Under the pieces are notes generated by a model, which did not search any database, was not told where the DNA came from, and saw only the letters and a program-made list of their open reading frames with translations. Position numbers and translations under genes: made by a program. This document shows, one piece after another, positions 12,501-24,500 of a DNA stretch of 64,000 nt (the first letter of the stretch is position 1; each line of letters opens with the position of its first letter). Source of the stretch: Atopsyche davidsoni (Eukaryota; Arthropoda; Insecta; Trichoptera; Hydrobiosidae); the NCBI GenBank assembly GCA_022113835.1, contig JAILWY010000027.1, forward strand, positions 8,186,501-8,250,500, in the 5' to 3' direction.

Positions 12501-13430
12501 TTTCTGAGAGTTTCTTTAAATCGTCTTCTATATATGAACTAATGTGCCTAATCATATTAGTAAATATATTTATTGAATCTCTTGAAAACTATCAATGTTA
12601 GATTGCTTTCGTTGTAACTCCATGTAAGGTCTTATGTATTTTAAAAGTATTTTTTTGAATGTAGAAAACCTTATCAAACAGGTTTTTCGCTTCTAGCTTT
12701 AAAATATATTTTTTTGTTTTGTCATTCTATTATTTTGGATCAGTTATATCACATACATAACACGTGGAACTTTCGCTACTTCCTTACTACAACTCTCGCT
12801 TATTTAAATAATAATATTGGTATGAATACTCACACGAGCTAAGCCGGGCCGATTCACTACAGGATATCGTCTTTCCGCTCGGCTTGAATTAGGAAAACTG
12901 TTTCTGCGAAGCCATTTTTAAGATCCCTTTGGAATCTGATATCCGCCACCTTGGAGCTATTGTGGAACGTTTCTAATATAGATGTCGAGTTAGGACGATA
13001 TGCCCCGACTTTATGCTATATTCACACGTGCCATATACCATTCAAGGGGATTGATAATCAATAATATTTATTAGTTTATTGTATTTTCAATATATATTTA
13101 ATCTACACATGAAACGACTAATAAAATATTATGAATAAAATGCGTAGTTTAAAGTTAGGTTTTCAAGTAACGCATTAATAATATAAGTCAAACTTTTCTG
13201 ACGCTAAAACTGAATCGGGAACATAAATGTATCATTATATTAAATTTTTGGTCAGTATACTTGAATGCATAATCGCTTCATTTTCACGAGGATCATCGCT
13301 TGTCACAACAAGGAAAACGCCTGCAGTTATTTGCCGCAAACGTCAAAATACATATTTAAAAAGTATAAGGCTGGAGCTGTTGACATGTTATGTGGTCACC
13401 TGGCCGGTGCCATTTGTACTTGATAAACAC
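12501..13430. other. AT-rich non-coding stretch, no gene seen
   Basis: There is a mild GC island at about 12830-13030. The ORF beginning at 13227 shows no domain. Confidence 0.55.
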
Positions 13431-13540
13431 GAACGCTCGGTCCTTCCGCGGAGGTCAGTCGGGCAGCTCTCGGCTCAAGTATTTATTTAAAGGTGACGTC
13501 ACGCGCCAAGATGGCCGCCGCGAGGTATTTTAATGATGCG
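13430..13540. promoter_or_regulatory. CRE + YY1/Pho module in a CpG-rich island
   Basis: A full CRE palindrome TGACGTCA (13494-13501) is followed five bases later by CCAAGATGGCCGCC (13506-13519). Its reverse complement contains GGCCATCTTGG, the YY1/Pleiohomeotic-type core. The same pairing of a YY1-type core with a TGACGT half-site occurs in the tandem array at 62330-62385. YY1/Pho sites occur in Polycomb response elements and in core promoters. Which applies cannot be told here. Confidence 0.4.
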
Positions 13541-13720
13541 CCCGTCATTAACACACCGGGATATTTGGACGAAATTATTTTATGTCCGTGTCTTGTACCG
13601 TTTTTTTTTTTGGTTTGTTTATTAAACAATTTGAGGCGAATTTAAATTTGAGTTTTTTTTCCGTCGTTGTTGTTAATTAGTGATTGTTATCTGCGCTATT
13701 AAAATAAATCAATCATATTT

Positions 13721-13814
13721 TGTATTAATGTATTTTTTTCGGTTTTTTTGCAGGTAAGCTCATCGCTATTGGTATAATGAATATGGTTATCAAAACAACG
13801 CTGATAGCTGAAAG
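13721..13814 (+). other. Candidate recursive splice site 2 with RS-exon
   Basis: The sequence TTAATG, then TATTTTTTTCGGTTTTTTTG, then CAG|GTAAGC places a strong 3' splice site directly against a near-consensus 5' splice site (junction 13753/13754). A second donor AAAG|GTAAAT at 13815 closes a 61-nt RS-exon. This is the best match in the window to the joined-site consensus known from Drosophila ratchet points. The alternative is an ordinary 61-nt exon. The site lies about 235 bp downstream of the CRE/YY1 module. Confidence 0.5.
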
Positions 13815-14777
13815 GTAAATCAAAATGTACATTCACATATTTAAAAAGGCTGTCAGGCTTCCTTTGACGGAATGACGGATTGCTGTGATTAATTGACTTT
13901 TTATTTGATAGCCTCTATCTTAAAACGTTTAAAGGCCCTTTAAAGAAGATTTGATTTTTCTATAGGTAAACTTTATGCTGTTATAAAACCGACAAACATC
14001 TATCGATTTTTTTTTTTTTTTTTTTTTTCTCCATATAATCGAAGTTCAACTTCTTGGGTCAAGGTTTCCCCGGTTTCCTGGCCAATTATTATTGAATTCT
14101 TATAAGTTTCATTTGACCACAGGTAGTAAATATCCAGTCAAACAAAAAAGCAATATCTTATCCTGAAGTGACCGATAGATTATCGGTTCAAAGAGATGAA
14201 ACATTGAAAGTATGATTGCCAAGTGTAGTTAGTTTTAATAAAAGTATTTTTGTTTCAATATTTGAACAGTTTATCCGTTTATCAATTTATTTCTCTTTCT
14301 GGTTCATACTAAATTGAGATTAATTTAAATGCTCTATCCAAACCTTTACGGGGTCAAAAGGTGTCAAAACTTCACCTTTCATTTGATGACTTTATACGCG
14401 TCCCTTTGAATGCTTAAGAGTGTAACTTTTTATAATATGCCTTTGGATAACTGAAGAAAGGCTTTTGATCATCTGTTTGGGATTCCACGAAAAGTGGGCC
14501 TTTCATGCAGTTCTGGTGCGCCGCGTCTTTTGAGCTGTCTCACCACCAATTTGTACTCACTCAATTAATTATAAGTCTTATTGATAACTAACGAGCATAC
14601 GATGGGGCCGCCTGACAGCGCACAGTCCCACCGTTTCTGTGTACACGATGCGGGTCCCCGAGTCACTCAAAGGAATACTACATTAAATTGATTTAATTCT
14701 TATGCCATTAATTTAAATCTAAAAAAGAAAAAGTAAATAATTTCAAGTGATACAGATATCATAACGTATTTAGCGGC
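13815..14777. other. Non-coding stretch with poly-T run, no gene seen
   Basis: A T homopolymer of about 20 occupies roughly 14008-14028. The rest is AT-rich with a small GC-richer patch at about 14600-14660. Confidence 0.55.
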
Positions 14778-14850
14778 ATACACACCTTGCTACACAACCG
14801 ACAACCGAGCGGTGATCTAACCAATAGCATCCTCTTTTGCGTTGTATTTT
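14778..14850. mobile_element. MITE family copy B (half element)
   Basis: It contains CACACCTTGCTACACAACC, then GACAACCGAGCGGTGATCTA, ACCAATAGC and CCTCTTTTGCGTTGT. The last part is the reverse complement of the central motif ACAACGCAAAAGAGGA shared with copies C and E. Only one terminal arm is recognisable. The other half is missing or decayed. Confidence 0.5.
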
Positions 14851-16439
14851 AGGCATACTATAAAAATACATAAAATAAAATGATGCGACTCTTAACAAAT
14901 ATTTGTGATTTATACATAATGTATAAAACGAAGAGTATATTTTTATACATATATGTGAATAATTTACTTGGTTTTTCGCCTTGCTCCATGTCGCAAAGTT
15001 CATACCTATGGGAAAACTTTTTGCATCAATCGGGAACCAGCGTCTTAGTAATTGGTATCCCATTATATACAAATAGTTGTCGTTACGGCCTCCCCGTTTT
15101 TGTAAGGCTTTGAACTATTATTCCGAAGGCTTCTGTAGCAGTGATGTTATCATTAATCTCGGTCACTCGAGATGTGTTGCAATACATATGGCTTAGAAGT
15201 GCGCTGTGAAGAGATTTATTCTGTTTCAGTTTATATTACCGACATAACTTATTGCTCTAAGATTTTCATACTACTGCTCTAGGATACGCAGCAAATGTAC
15301 GATTCATTGAAAGATATTTATGACTGTGTTATGATTATAAGTTATGGTATTACATTGCTCCTGGATGATGTGTAAAATATCTGCCTTTTAATTATATACT
15401 GTTTACTGTTTGCATATATACGCAAACAGCCAATTTGATTGTAGTACTCTAGCGAATGCCGTATTTCGGTACGAACCTTTAGACAGTATAGTCGAGCGTC
15501 AACAATAAAGTTGTAATTAATATGATAAATAGACCGGCCGCTTTGTATTTCATATCGGATATCAGTGGCGGCGTTGCTATAAAGTAGTGGCGTTAAACTG
15601 TCAGATAAGGCACTGGTTTGCTCTATTAGAATTTAAACCTCCAAGTACAATTAGTTGCGTACAATCTACCTGCATGCTTTGATTAATTTTCATGTTAATT
15701 AAAATATTGTGGGCATGCGAATATTGTGTTTCAATAAATAAGATAGCAATAATATTATGAAACGTGCTAACTTAATTAACATTGCTAACAATAATAAAAG
15801 CAGCAATCAGCTGTGAGAGTTTTTTCTTCTGACATAAACGCAACTGGGCCTGTCGAAGGATACAAGTCATGGCTCGCACATTATTATTTTCAAACATTTG
15901 TTTGTACGTTTTAATTTGAGCAGCTTGCATATGCAATTTTTGAGAAGCCTACTCCATCTTCAGACAATTTTTGTTATAAATATTTCCTTGGTAGACAGCA
16001 TGCACCTTTTAAATTTATTGAGTGTTATTCGTGTTAAGCAGACATTTATGTTTATAACATTTCTTGTTCTTTATTGTTGAATTTATTGGTAGAGACCATA
16101 AAAGTTTATTTGTGCAGGGGGGTTGCAATACTCGCACATGGTTTGCGAAGACCACCTTATTACAGAGTGTGAAATTTGACTAATTTTCAAATAAAGCTAA
16201 AAAGCAATGGATACTTTAAATTTCTGGAAATATTAGATTCACGCTTTAAGCACTTTATGTTTTTATTGGAATGAATGATATAAAAGCATCCTACAGTTTT
16301 TACATATGTCGTGAGGAATTCTTTGTTGACGTTGTCCAGGTGTTGTGTTATCGTACGGCCTTGTTCAGGAATTCCCCGCATTTTTTATTTATATTTTTAA
16401 TAACATATTCACAGTTGCCAGTATAAGTCTTGCGTTGTC
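14851..16439. other. AT-rich non-coding stretch, no gene seen
   Basis: A near-palindrome with 8-bp arms (CTGTTTGC at 15406-15413, GCAAACAG at 15422-15429) is the only structure I see. It does not extend into a pre-miRNA-like stem. Confidence 0.55.
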
Positions 16440-16680
16440 TTCTCGCCGGGGACAGTTGCGCTGAGTGGCAAATTGTATGAAGTTTTCTCCTTTTCCTTAA
16501 AAGGGTATTTTGTATTTATTTCGCTGTCGCGGTCTCCTTTAAGAAAGGCGGATGTCGGTTGGCGAGCGCGAGGCCTTTACCTTGGCTAATTAACATTCCT
16601 CTGCGAGTCTTCTCGGGGAACATAATCCCCCGAAGACGTTGCGCAACCAGTTATGCTGGCCCAGAAGTATCCTTTGCACT
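16440..16680. promoter_or_regulatory. GC-rich conserved-element-like island
   Basis: This GC-rich island contains GGCTAATTAAC (homeodomain core) and an imperfect hairpin (CTTCTCGGGG ... CCCCCGAAG, about 16611-16638). It is of the enhancer-like type. Only cross-species alignment could show constraint. Confidence 0.25.
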
Positions 16681-17689
16681 GTGTACGGGATAAGATTAAT
16701 GCTTAAAACATTCGATACAGATACCCGAGATGCTTTGCTTACCGTCGCTTATGGGCGAGAGAAGCTATCCAAATGGCAGTAATAAGTTAACTGCAACTTG
16801 CAATCATACAGTATTATTTGCATCATAAATAAGAGAAATGTGCGTTCAGTTATGTTCATTAGATATGTTTGTTTTTGTAACATGAAGATTCTAATCAATT
16901 CAACCATCTGATAATAAACCGGTCGCCTGCGGCTCAATACATGCTTCCTCATTCAGACTACACTTTAGTATAGAATAGGCATATTTATCAGCTTTAAGTT
17001 AGTTTTAATGTACCAAAAAATTAATATAAATATTAAACATTCTCTATGGATGCGGAATGTAGTTCAATGTCTAATATGAATAGAAACGATGAATTATTTC
17101 GAGGGTTTTGATCAACGGGATAGTAAATATATAATTGTTAAAGATATATTAACGGAAGGTAGGAGATAAATTTTAACTACGCCGTTTAAAAGGTTGATAA
17201 GTTTCGACGCGGAAGAGCTATTTTACCTTGTCCGGATGATAGGAGCATGTTTGTGAAAATGATAGCAAACATTTGTTAACAACATTTGAATATACACCTA
17301 ATGTCATTGTATTATTTAATTTCACATCAATGGCCTCTATGCAAATGATGCGTAAAACTTAATATTTATAAGCAATTCTTTAATAGTGTGAATAGATTAC
17401 TCGATTATGGGATAAATATTGATATGTTCTTTAATAGTTTTCATTATAATTTGTCTCAGAGCACATTAAAGCTTACCTCTTATCTTTTATAGAAAAAAAT
17501 ACATTTACTGCATCGGTCTTTTTAAAGTGACAATTATAAGACTCCCCGTGTCAAGATTCTCCTCGCAATGCTGCCTAGCAACTTTACTCTGTGTTAGTTT
17601 AGAAAGCTTTTCGTAATAACTCCGACATTAAAGTTGATAAATGTTTCTATCAATATTGATAAGGACGGTATCGTTTTACACGGGAAATG
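16681..17689. other. AT-rich non-coding stretch, no gene seen
   Basis: It contains POU octamers at 16816-16823 and 17339-17346 and otherwise nothing recognisable. Confidence 0.55.
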
Positions 17690-17900
17690 ATATTCACACT
17701 CTCGGCCGGCCGACTAGACAGTCGGTGCGTGCGGAGTCGCTTCAGGTGGAAGGCGAAACGAGTTTTATGATTATACACGGGCCAGTTAAGAGCGCTTTTG
17801 ATAAGAATCCTCATAAATTAAGAGAGGCATTTGAATGCGAACTGATCGCCTATAATATCGATAGATTAACCCTCCAGACGCTGAAGTGTGTGCTCTCGTT
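17690..17900. promoter_or_regulatory. GC-richer island with caudal/Abd-B-like motifs
   Basis: It includes GGCCGGCCGAC, TTTTATGATTA and CCTCATAAATTA, the latter two similar to posterior-Hox/Caudal sites. An open frame (17641-17931) spans it, but its translation has no domain. An enhancer-like element is more likely than an exon. Confidence 0.22.
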
Positions 17901-18339
17901 CCAAAGATGTACAAAAAATATCAATTTCTAAATATGTAGTAAAATCTTCAGAACGAAAAAAAGTACACACTGTTTACTCAATAAACAAGCGTTGAGGCCA
18001 TGACGGAATGTATTCATTACAGGACGTAGCCTTTATCAAACACATGACAATTCGGTACCTCTACTTCACGGACTTCAACAATAATAGTAATTTATGTGTA
18101 TATTTTACATATATGCGTTCTTTGACGATTTTATGGTATTAATATATTTCTTAATCATTACAAAGTGGAATGAAATATGGTAAAGGCCATGTTTTTGAAA
18201 TTTTCTACCAAGTCCTATACGTCATTCATAAAAGCATATTTTATTGTTTTGCTTTAAATGCACGGCATAATTGTAATCTTTAACTGCTGATATCCGATAC
18301 TTTCTTGCTTATCGTAAACTGCTCAAGAATTCCGCTTCT

Positions 18340-18540
18340 TATTTCACGCGAAACATCACGTCCCCGCCGAGTGTTTACAGAGCGTGGCATTAAATCTCCA
18401 TCAGGCTTTTGGCTAACCTCCTCGCCGCTGCTGCCTCATACCGTGGCCAGGCGAGTCGGCGTGTTTACAATAATATTGCAGTGTAAACACGGAGCGGAGC
18501 GGCCTCACGACCCGCCGGCCGTCTCTCCCGCCGCTGCATA
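18340..18540. promoter_or_regulatory. CpG-rich island
   Basis: It is GC-rich with blocks such as GGAGCGGAGCGGCCTCACGA and CCCGCCGGCCG. A short open frame crosses it without a domain. It is similar in look to the other islands. Confidence 0.22.
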
Positions 18541-18895
18541 AAATTTAACAAGCTTTTTATCTCCGGGCGATCTCAATTGAAATGATTTCCAGACACAAAA
18601 GAAAATTACTCGAAGTGAGTAAATATGAGAAAGAGCCATACAAAATTGTGAAAATATTGAAGCGGTTGTGCAATACGCCAACAGTTTCTCTTTGAAAATA
18701 TTCATATTTTTTTAAAGTCGTGCTAATATACCTGCATTAAAAATAAAACATAGTTCCATTGTCCGTATAGTGTTAATTCTTTAAATATTGTTTCATATAC
18801 GTACAATCAAAATTGTTGGACACTTGGAAAAACAATATATATAGGAAATTACGGAAAATTCAACGAAGAAAAGAGAAAGCTAACGTGGTTGTAGA

Positions 18896-18946
18896 GTCCA
18901 GTGAGATGGTCGCCAACATTCTCTGAGGAAAGGCGCTTGAAGAAGA
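18896..18946 (+). mobile_element. LINE-like 3' tail fragment, copy 2
   Basis: The segment contains CCAGTGAGATGGTCGCCAAC ... GAAGAAGAAGG, matches the minus strand of 5094-5142 and ends in GAA trinucleotides. Neighbouring sequence (about 18800-18990) may belong to the same insertion, but its edges cannot be set. Confidence 0.5.
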
Positions 18947-19710
18947 AGGAAATGAAGGATCGAAACACTCTGGTTTAACCAAGACGGGCTTGTCGTATAG
19001 CGGTGATATTTTCGTGATAGCCAGGTGGACAGTTTTATTTATCCACTGCGGGCAGAATGTATAATCCTGTTCGGTATCGGCACCGTTTTCATCGAGTAAC
19101 GGCCGACATCTTGAGTTATTGATGTAACGAGCAAAAAAATATTTGATTAAATTTATTTTTCCTTTGACAACGTATGAATGATGTAAACGATTATTTGTTC
19201 ATTAAAAATACAACAGATTATGTTGAATTATATGAGTGTTGCCCTCGTCTTAATTTATTGTTAAAATATTCATGATTATTTCTGAGAATAATGTAAATTT
19301 TCATACTGACCAACATGTATTATTCAGGCATTCAAATCCGTATTGCAATATATTTTTAATTTGGTCATATATTCACCGCAATGAATCACAAACGCCAAAT
19401 ACGCTGCTAACCAGAATATTCGTGTAAATCGGTTACTATTATCACTCTAGTTAACAATCTATCTAGTGTAGATAACGAGTAAAATAGCCGGTCGGTTCTA
19501 TCATGTTCTAGGACTAGGCCGCCTGCTGGCGCACGAGTCTCCGTGGCTGCTCGGCATGGCTCGTATTTCTCAAGTCTAATTGGGTCGATTGTGTTGTTCA
19601 ATAATACCGCTTTAAGGAAATCGGGACGAATAATTTGTTATCGGTTGCATTAGCGACTAAAGCGTAAACCTTAAACCCAGTTTGGACGGGCGACATGCTA
19701 TTATAGGCAG

Positions 19711-19840
19711 ATACACACGCAGCGACACAACTTGCAATTCGCTAATACAGTTCCTTTATTTTAGGTGTTTTCTTGTGGTTTTGCTTAAATAAACAACGCA
19801 AAAGAGGACGCTATTGGCCAGTAACCGTTCTTGTTGTCAG
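19711..19840. mobile_element. MITE family copy C (about 130 bp)
   Basis: The left end is ATACACACGCAGCGACACAA followed by CTTGCAATTCGCTAATA. The right half has ACAACGCAAAAGAGGACGC, TATTGGCC and a decayed terminal arm AACCGTTCTTGTTGTCAG. Its right half is the reverse complement of copy B and matches copy E. It is non-coding. Confidence 0.6.
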
Positions 19841-20559
19841 TTCAGTAATATTAATATTGAAATGTTGTAGTTAAAAGTGCATAGAATCGTAACCAACGCA
19901 ACGCTATACGCTACGAATGAAAACTTGCAAATTGAAACTAAAATGGAGACTGGGATGGAATGTCTTCCCTTGTTATTCTACTTGTATTGCCTTAAGGCAA
20001 ATTCCTGAATATGGTTAACGAAATGACACGTTTTGTGAGTATTGAATGAGTTGCGTTTGTGTACGGCTATCTATTTTTTTAATGTTTTAAATAAGGAGGA
20101 TGTTGTATAGTTCTCGCATAAGGCACACTACCGGTTCCTGCTACTGAATAATAAAACCATTTAACAAATCAGCCTTTCATTTATCGCATGCTCTCGCCAC
20201 ACTAGGAGCATTTTGTTGATTTTTAGTAAAATTACAAAATGTCAACAATAAAACGAATTCAATGGCTATCAAAAAAATTAAAATTATTTTATCAATGTAG
20301 TAAGGCTCGTGTCTGTTTCCAACATCTAACTGTATTTTTTGAGGAGTCCTAGTGAGATCCTCAAATTTGGAATCAGACTGTAGGATATTCCATAACCATG
20401 GAGCAATCAGCGCGTTGAATGAATACTTTCTGGGAAGAGTATAAAAAAATATAATAAAAAAATCTGCAAGGTGTGCTGTGTTCGCGTTGTTATGTTTTAT
20501 GATAATTTCTCTCGAATGTCCCTTGTGTGAAATTCAGTAAGATTGTTAATATGAAAAGA
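19841..20559. other. AT-rich non-coding stretch, no gene seen
   Basis: I see nothing beyond short random open frames. Confidence 0.55.
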
Positions 20560-21533
20560 AAGTTAGTGTAATTTTGAGTCGGTCGGAGCACTTCACAGTC
20601 TCCTCTCGTTACATTTCCCGAATACCTCCGCGGCACTAAGCCGAGCGGCACGGCCACACACTGTCACTGTCACCCGGCGTGATCCAAAATCCCCGACCGA
20701 AACACAAAAGTTTCACCGACACCGTAGGCGTGCGAGGCGGGCGGGTGGTGGCGGGTGGCGGCGGGTGGCGGCGGGTGGCGGGTGGCGGGTGGCGGGCGCC
20801 AGGTCGCCAGGTGTGGCTTGTGTGCCGCCCTGCGCGCGCCCCGAGCACCTCCGCCCTTCCAGATTCTCCCCGAACCACCCGGGAGGAGTAGCCGTGGTTT
20901 GTGCGCAAGTCCGGGGATGCTGCGCGGGGCGGGCGGGCTCTGAGCCGCATTCGCAGCACCGGGTGGCTAGCCACTTTCCAATACTTCCTCCGGAGCTCGT
21001 TCCGGATGTGTCGGAGAGCGTCGCATCTCGCACAGGGTGTTCGCGAAGTCGCTGCGCTACTTGCAGGTTTTCCCTTACTATTAAATTCAATATTTTAAAT
21101 TCGTTTCATAGTCTCAGGATATAAATATTATATTCGGTTATTTTTAAGGTGAATGTGTTCAATGATCGCGTAATAAATCAAGATAATAATTTTGATGCAG
21201 ATATAGCTTTTATTGAGAATTGATCATAATTTATATTTATAGAAACTTACTTAGTTTGTTGAGGATGTTAATATAATTTTATATTAGACGCGTAATGGCT
21301 AGACTGTGTTTTGGTGTAATTTATTGAAAAACCGTCGATTTAAAGACGAGTGCGTGTGCTGTGAACACCCTGTATCCGAGATTCCGGTTATTTTTGTCAA
21401 GCCCACGAGAGTGACTGACCGATTTTATGGCAGAGTTTTTCGTGTGACGGAGATGTTTTTATTTTGTATCCGAAGTTAATGATCTGTAAAGCGATAAAGT
21501 AATGTATTATAATGTAGGGATCTTGAGCGCGCG
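20560..21533 (+). promoter_or_regulatory. CpG-rich promoter / 5' UTR-like region
   Basis: 20560-21070 is one of the most GC/CpG-rich blocks of the window. It contains an initiator-like TTCACAGTC near 20590, a G-rich tandem repeat and long overlapping open frames in several frames on both strands, as GC-rich DNA does by chance. It lies directly upstream of a plausible signal-peptide ATG at 21534, so it may be a promoter plus 5' UTR. No TATA box is obvious. Strand and role are inferred from that ATG only. Confidence 0.35.
20736..20798 (+). repeat. G-rich minisatellite (GGGTGGCG-type), G-quadruplex prone
   Basis: Tandem, slightly variable GGCGGGT / GGGTGGCG units give at least eight GGG runs on the plus strand within about 60 bp. 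This is enough for intramolecular G-quadruplexes. It lies inside the CpG-rich promoter-like block. Confidence 0.65.
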
Positions 21534-21588
21534 ATGTTCCTCCGGTTATTTATCGCCGGATATTTATTTCTGATTCCCGGCTACGGAG
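21534..21588 (+). CDS. Possible first coding exon encoding a signal-peptide-like leader
   Basis: The ATG at 21534 (G at -3) opens MFLRLFIAGYLFLIPGYG. This has a basic residue near the start, a hydrophobic core and small/turn residues at the end, typical of a secretory signal peptide. The frame then meets GGAG|GTACAC, a moderate 5' splice site (GT at 21589), which would end the exon in phase 1. Without splicing the frame stops after 31 codons. The exon lies 3' of the CpG-rich block. No downstream exon is recognisable in the remaining 42 kb, so the intron would have to be very long. It could also be a chance short ORF. I do not recognise the protein. Confidence 0.28.
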
Positions 21589-24500
21589 GTACACGTGTTT
21601 TTTCGATGATTGATGCTGTATTATTTTAATCAGATGACTTCAGATCGCCTTTGATTTCTAATAGATGATGTATTGGACGAGTATTGATAGCGATCGTATG
21701 AATAATTATGAATGAATGTAAATCCGAATTCTCAAGTACCTGTAGTGGATTTGGATGATTAAATGTATAAGTGCTAGTGATGCGTTATCTAGTATTTACA
21801 TACTATCAGATAAGGTCTAAATAAGCATTCAAAGAGATAAATATTACCGATATAAACTGATAATATTCATACACATGTGATTACCCGCACTTATAATATA
21901 AATATTTTCAAATTTAATTGTGACCCGTCTTACCAAAATAAAATATTTAAGATGTAGCAAATACAATAGTAATCCTAAAATTTGTTTGATAAAACATATT
22001 TTCGCGCGATCTCTGACTTATCTTATCTATTAAATTAAAGCAAGTTGAAGTTAATTTTTCGTCGCATCAAAAAAAAAAGAATACTAGAATACCAAAAAAA
22101 GTGATGCTTGAAAGAGACCCAAAGAAAAAATGTGCTTTTTTTTTTAAAACTTTTAGAAGATGATGGTCTTGGTTATATTTTTTTATCGTATGAAAACATC
22201 TAGTCATTTTGATTATAACTCATAGTCCATAGGTTAGATCTATTTTCAAAGTTATTAAATTATATTTTGGTTATAAATTATATTAATTGTGGTTTTTGGA
22301 ATGCTATTCTGCGATATTTTTCTCTTTATACTATCCGACGTTTCGACTTAGTCTATGAATGGCATCTACAAGAAATGATAAGCTCAAGTATAGCGAACAC
22401 AGCAGCCATAAGAACTAAATACATATAACATTTTTTAAATTAATTAATTTAAATAACATCTTTTGGCAACATTCGCATATAGACGTATCGGTAATTTTTT
22501 TGGAACATAGCGTTAATATTGATTTTTTAAAACTTTATTAAAAATGTCAATATGCTAACGGTTTTATTTTAGTGCAAATCTCAAATATCACCAAGTCACC
22601 GTTAGGACAAAGTGACTTAAGTAGCATTAAAAATAATTTATAGACATTTGCAGCATAAGTAACTACAAAAAACAACATGTTGATTCACTCAGTTTAATAA
22701 TCAATGTGGTTAGGCGCATTTATGCTTACAAATATAGCCATCATACATGATGTAAGTAATAGGTAATCGTTTAAATTGTCAAAAAAATATTGGCACCTAT
22801 ATTTTTCTAATCACGTTTTATTATAAATCATTCCAATTACTTCTGAAATAATGAGGTTTTTAGAATGTACTATTGAAAGTTTAACTATAAAACAAGATAT
22901 TCGGAGATTGGTGCTGAGGGATGCGAGAAAGCCAGGGGTCGCACCCTGCCGTGTGTATTCTTGTGTTCAAACGCAATTCTTTCAACACAACCACACCCCT
23001 TTGTGTATTTTCATAAAATCTAAAGGGAGGCAGCAAACATACTCTTCGTAATCTCAAGTATATGTCACTACAAGTACACACTTGTTACATTCCTCACAAG
23101 TTTTAATTATGAAACGTGTTTTGAACTCACATTGTACAATGCATAATTTTCACTATACAACTATGCACTGTTATCTTATCTAAATATTATCTTTGCATAT
23201 CCTTACGCTGTTCTGCTGAGCTATACGCAAACAAGCGCTTCGCCTACTAACCATTTCACATGCTCTAGTGCTGTTAAGGTGTTGACGGTCCGTTTCATTT
23301 GGTTTTTACCCGAGCACGCGTAACCGGCGGCCTGTTGTGTCGTCTGGCCGATTTGTTTTTCATTATAATTGCGGTTGTTTTACACGCTTCGTGTTACTGG
23401 CATGTCGGAATTTATCTTTTGCTGTGGTCACGCTTGGAGCGTTGCTCACATAATTCTGCTTACTCTCACACTAGAAGCACCCGGCCAACAATATTATGTT
23501 TGAAATATCCATCTTGTTTACTTAGTAATGTTTTACACATTATTTTCAGACTTTGAACGTCTCTCTCGATGAATCCATGTTGTTGGTTGTGGGATATGGT
23601 CTTCTGTTTCTTATGCGGTGTGACCAGCCTTTGTCACTTTGTTATACTTCTTCAATATCTATAATTTTGTATTAAAACAACTGAGTTAACTCAAAATCAT
23701 TATCACCCCATAAGATTATTATTCGCATGTGTGAATTTTTGGCCAATCGGTTCCCTCATATCATTGGTTATAATGTGAAATCTAGAAAATAAGGTCTTAT
23801 CGTTATTTTATTTTATTTTCGGTGCATTTTCACATTAGATTGAATATTTATACACACATAGTTGGTCACTGGATTAACTAGTATTAACATTCAATTTAAC
23901 GTTTGCTGATGTCAGAGTAACACTTCGTTGGTGAATCCATATTTTGAACCTACAGTTAGGCTCCCTCTCTTTTGGTTCGTTTAAAATAACTTGTACTGAC
24001 ATTGCATGTATCAGAACAGCTATTTACTTAAAGTACTACTAGTGTTATATTTTCGTGTATTTAGATGAACGTCATAACCATTTAAGTTTCATTTTTAATA
24101 AAGAGGCGTTATTTTGTGTATATAATTATATATAGTTGTTGTTTTCCAATAGATTGTAATATATACAATATCTTGGGATATTTTTAAAAAATGTGGCATA
24201 GCAAATGTGGCATACATTTTAAAAGTTCGCGCGTGCCAAAAATCACATAAATCTATCGTCGTCCATTAAATAAGTAAATTTTATTTCAATCTGCTTTTGA
24301 ATGCTTTTAAATTATCCTAAGAAACATTAGCATTATATTAGAGTGCCATGCAAATCTCCGCGTGTATTTTATTAGATGTCATTATATTTTAGTTCTCTAT
24401 CAGATACTAAAGCCTCAGAATATGTGTACATTTTTTTTAAATTGAACACAGATGTATCTTAATAGTGTTTGACAGATCTTTCGAAATATTGGTATAAAGC

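Noticed and set aside
20636..21124. Several overlapping open frames of 62-125 codons on both strands
   Set aside because: GC-rich, G-repeat-containing DNA lacks stop codons. The frames conflict with each other and show low-complexity translations.
21363..21390. ACCCTGTATCCGAGATTCC resembles miR-10
   Set aside because: Two bases are missing in the middle and no hairpin partner is present.
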